From: Candidatus Omnitrophota bacterium
GTDB taxonomy: Bacteria; Omnitrophota; Gorgyraeia; Zapsychrales; Zapsychraceae
Assembly (NCBI GenBank): GCA_020632495.1
Contig: JACKFL010000005.1
Coordinates: 372,001 to 436,000, forward strand
Direction of reading: 5' to 3'
DNA: 64,000 nucleotides
The text below holds more notes on this DNA, generated by a model. It was not told where the DNA came from, did no database searches, and worked only from the letters and a program-made list of their open reading frames with translations. The stretch itself is not shown here. The stretch's first letter is position 1.

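Overview
The whole 64 kb window lies inside one protein-coding gene on the minus strand. In the frame whose codons begin at + positions congruent to 1 mod 3 (64000, 63997 ... 4), I read from the right edge to the left edge and met no stop codon. The phase is the same at 64000, 43.98 kb, 18.385 kb, 13.138 kb and position 4. At least 21,333 consecutive codons are visible; the true start lies beyond 64000 and the true stop lies before 1. No second gene, RNA gene, intergenic gap, promoter, terminator or CRISPR array is supported. Every open + strand frame is an antisense shadow of this gene.

The gene encodes a giant mosaic protein, described here in protein order (64000 down to 1). Zone 1 (64-25 kb) is a patchwork of small modules separated by a recurring linker motif, D-[R/A]-A-x-L. 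It holds tandem repeats (366 bp and 834 bp), three kinase-like folds, a GGDEF-like domain, five GHKL ATPase-like segments, an HExxH metallopeptidase with several decayed relatives, a methyltransferase, a caspase-like domain and an alpha/beta hydrolase. Zone 2 (24.5-18.4 kb) has a SecA/SF2-like ATPase, a long helical stretch and a DUF3179 domain. Zone 3 (18.4-12.7 kb) has two related repeat arrays (300 bp and 450 bp) and then a cluster of membrane segments. Zone 4 (12.7-0 kb) carries three consecutive peptidoglycan-cleaving domains (M15-like carboxypeptidase, M23/LytM endopeptidase, SLT lytic transglycosylase), followed by a long coiled-coil and beta-strand-rich region with outer-membrane-like character.

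Six internal hydrophobic segments look like signal peptides and all end in an Ala-Gln junction (ALAQ, VGAQ, AIAQ, AMAQ, AMAQ, QMAQ). This suggests that the protein grew by in-frame fusion of once separate secreted proteins, or that these segments act as membrane anchors or processing sites. The change from kinase/GGDEF/methyltransferase/ATPase domains to wall hydrolases across the membrane cluster suggests an envelope-spanning or surface device that acts on peptidoglycan, its own or a prey cell's. That role is inference.

The host is a bacterium, probably with a Gram-negative-type envelope. Genes of tens of kilobases with mixed enzymatic domains are known from Candidatus Omnitrophota (former OP3), which is my best guess at lineage. 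The sequence alone does not prove it.
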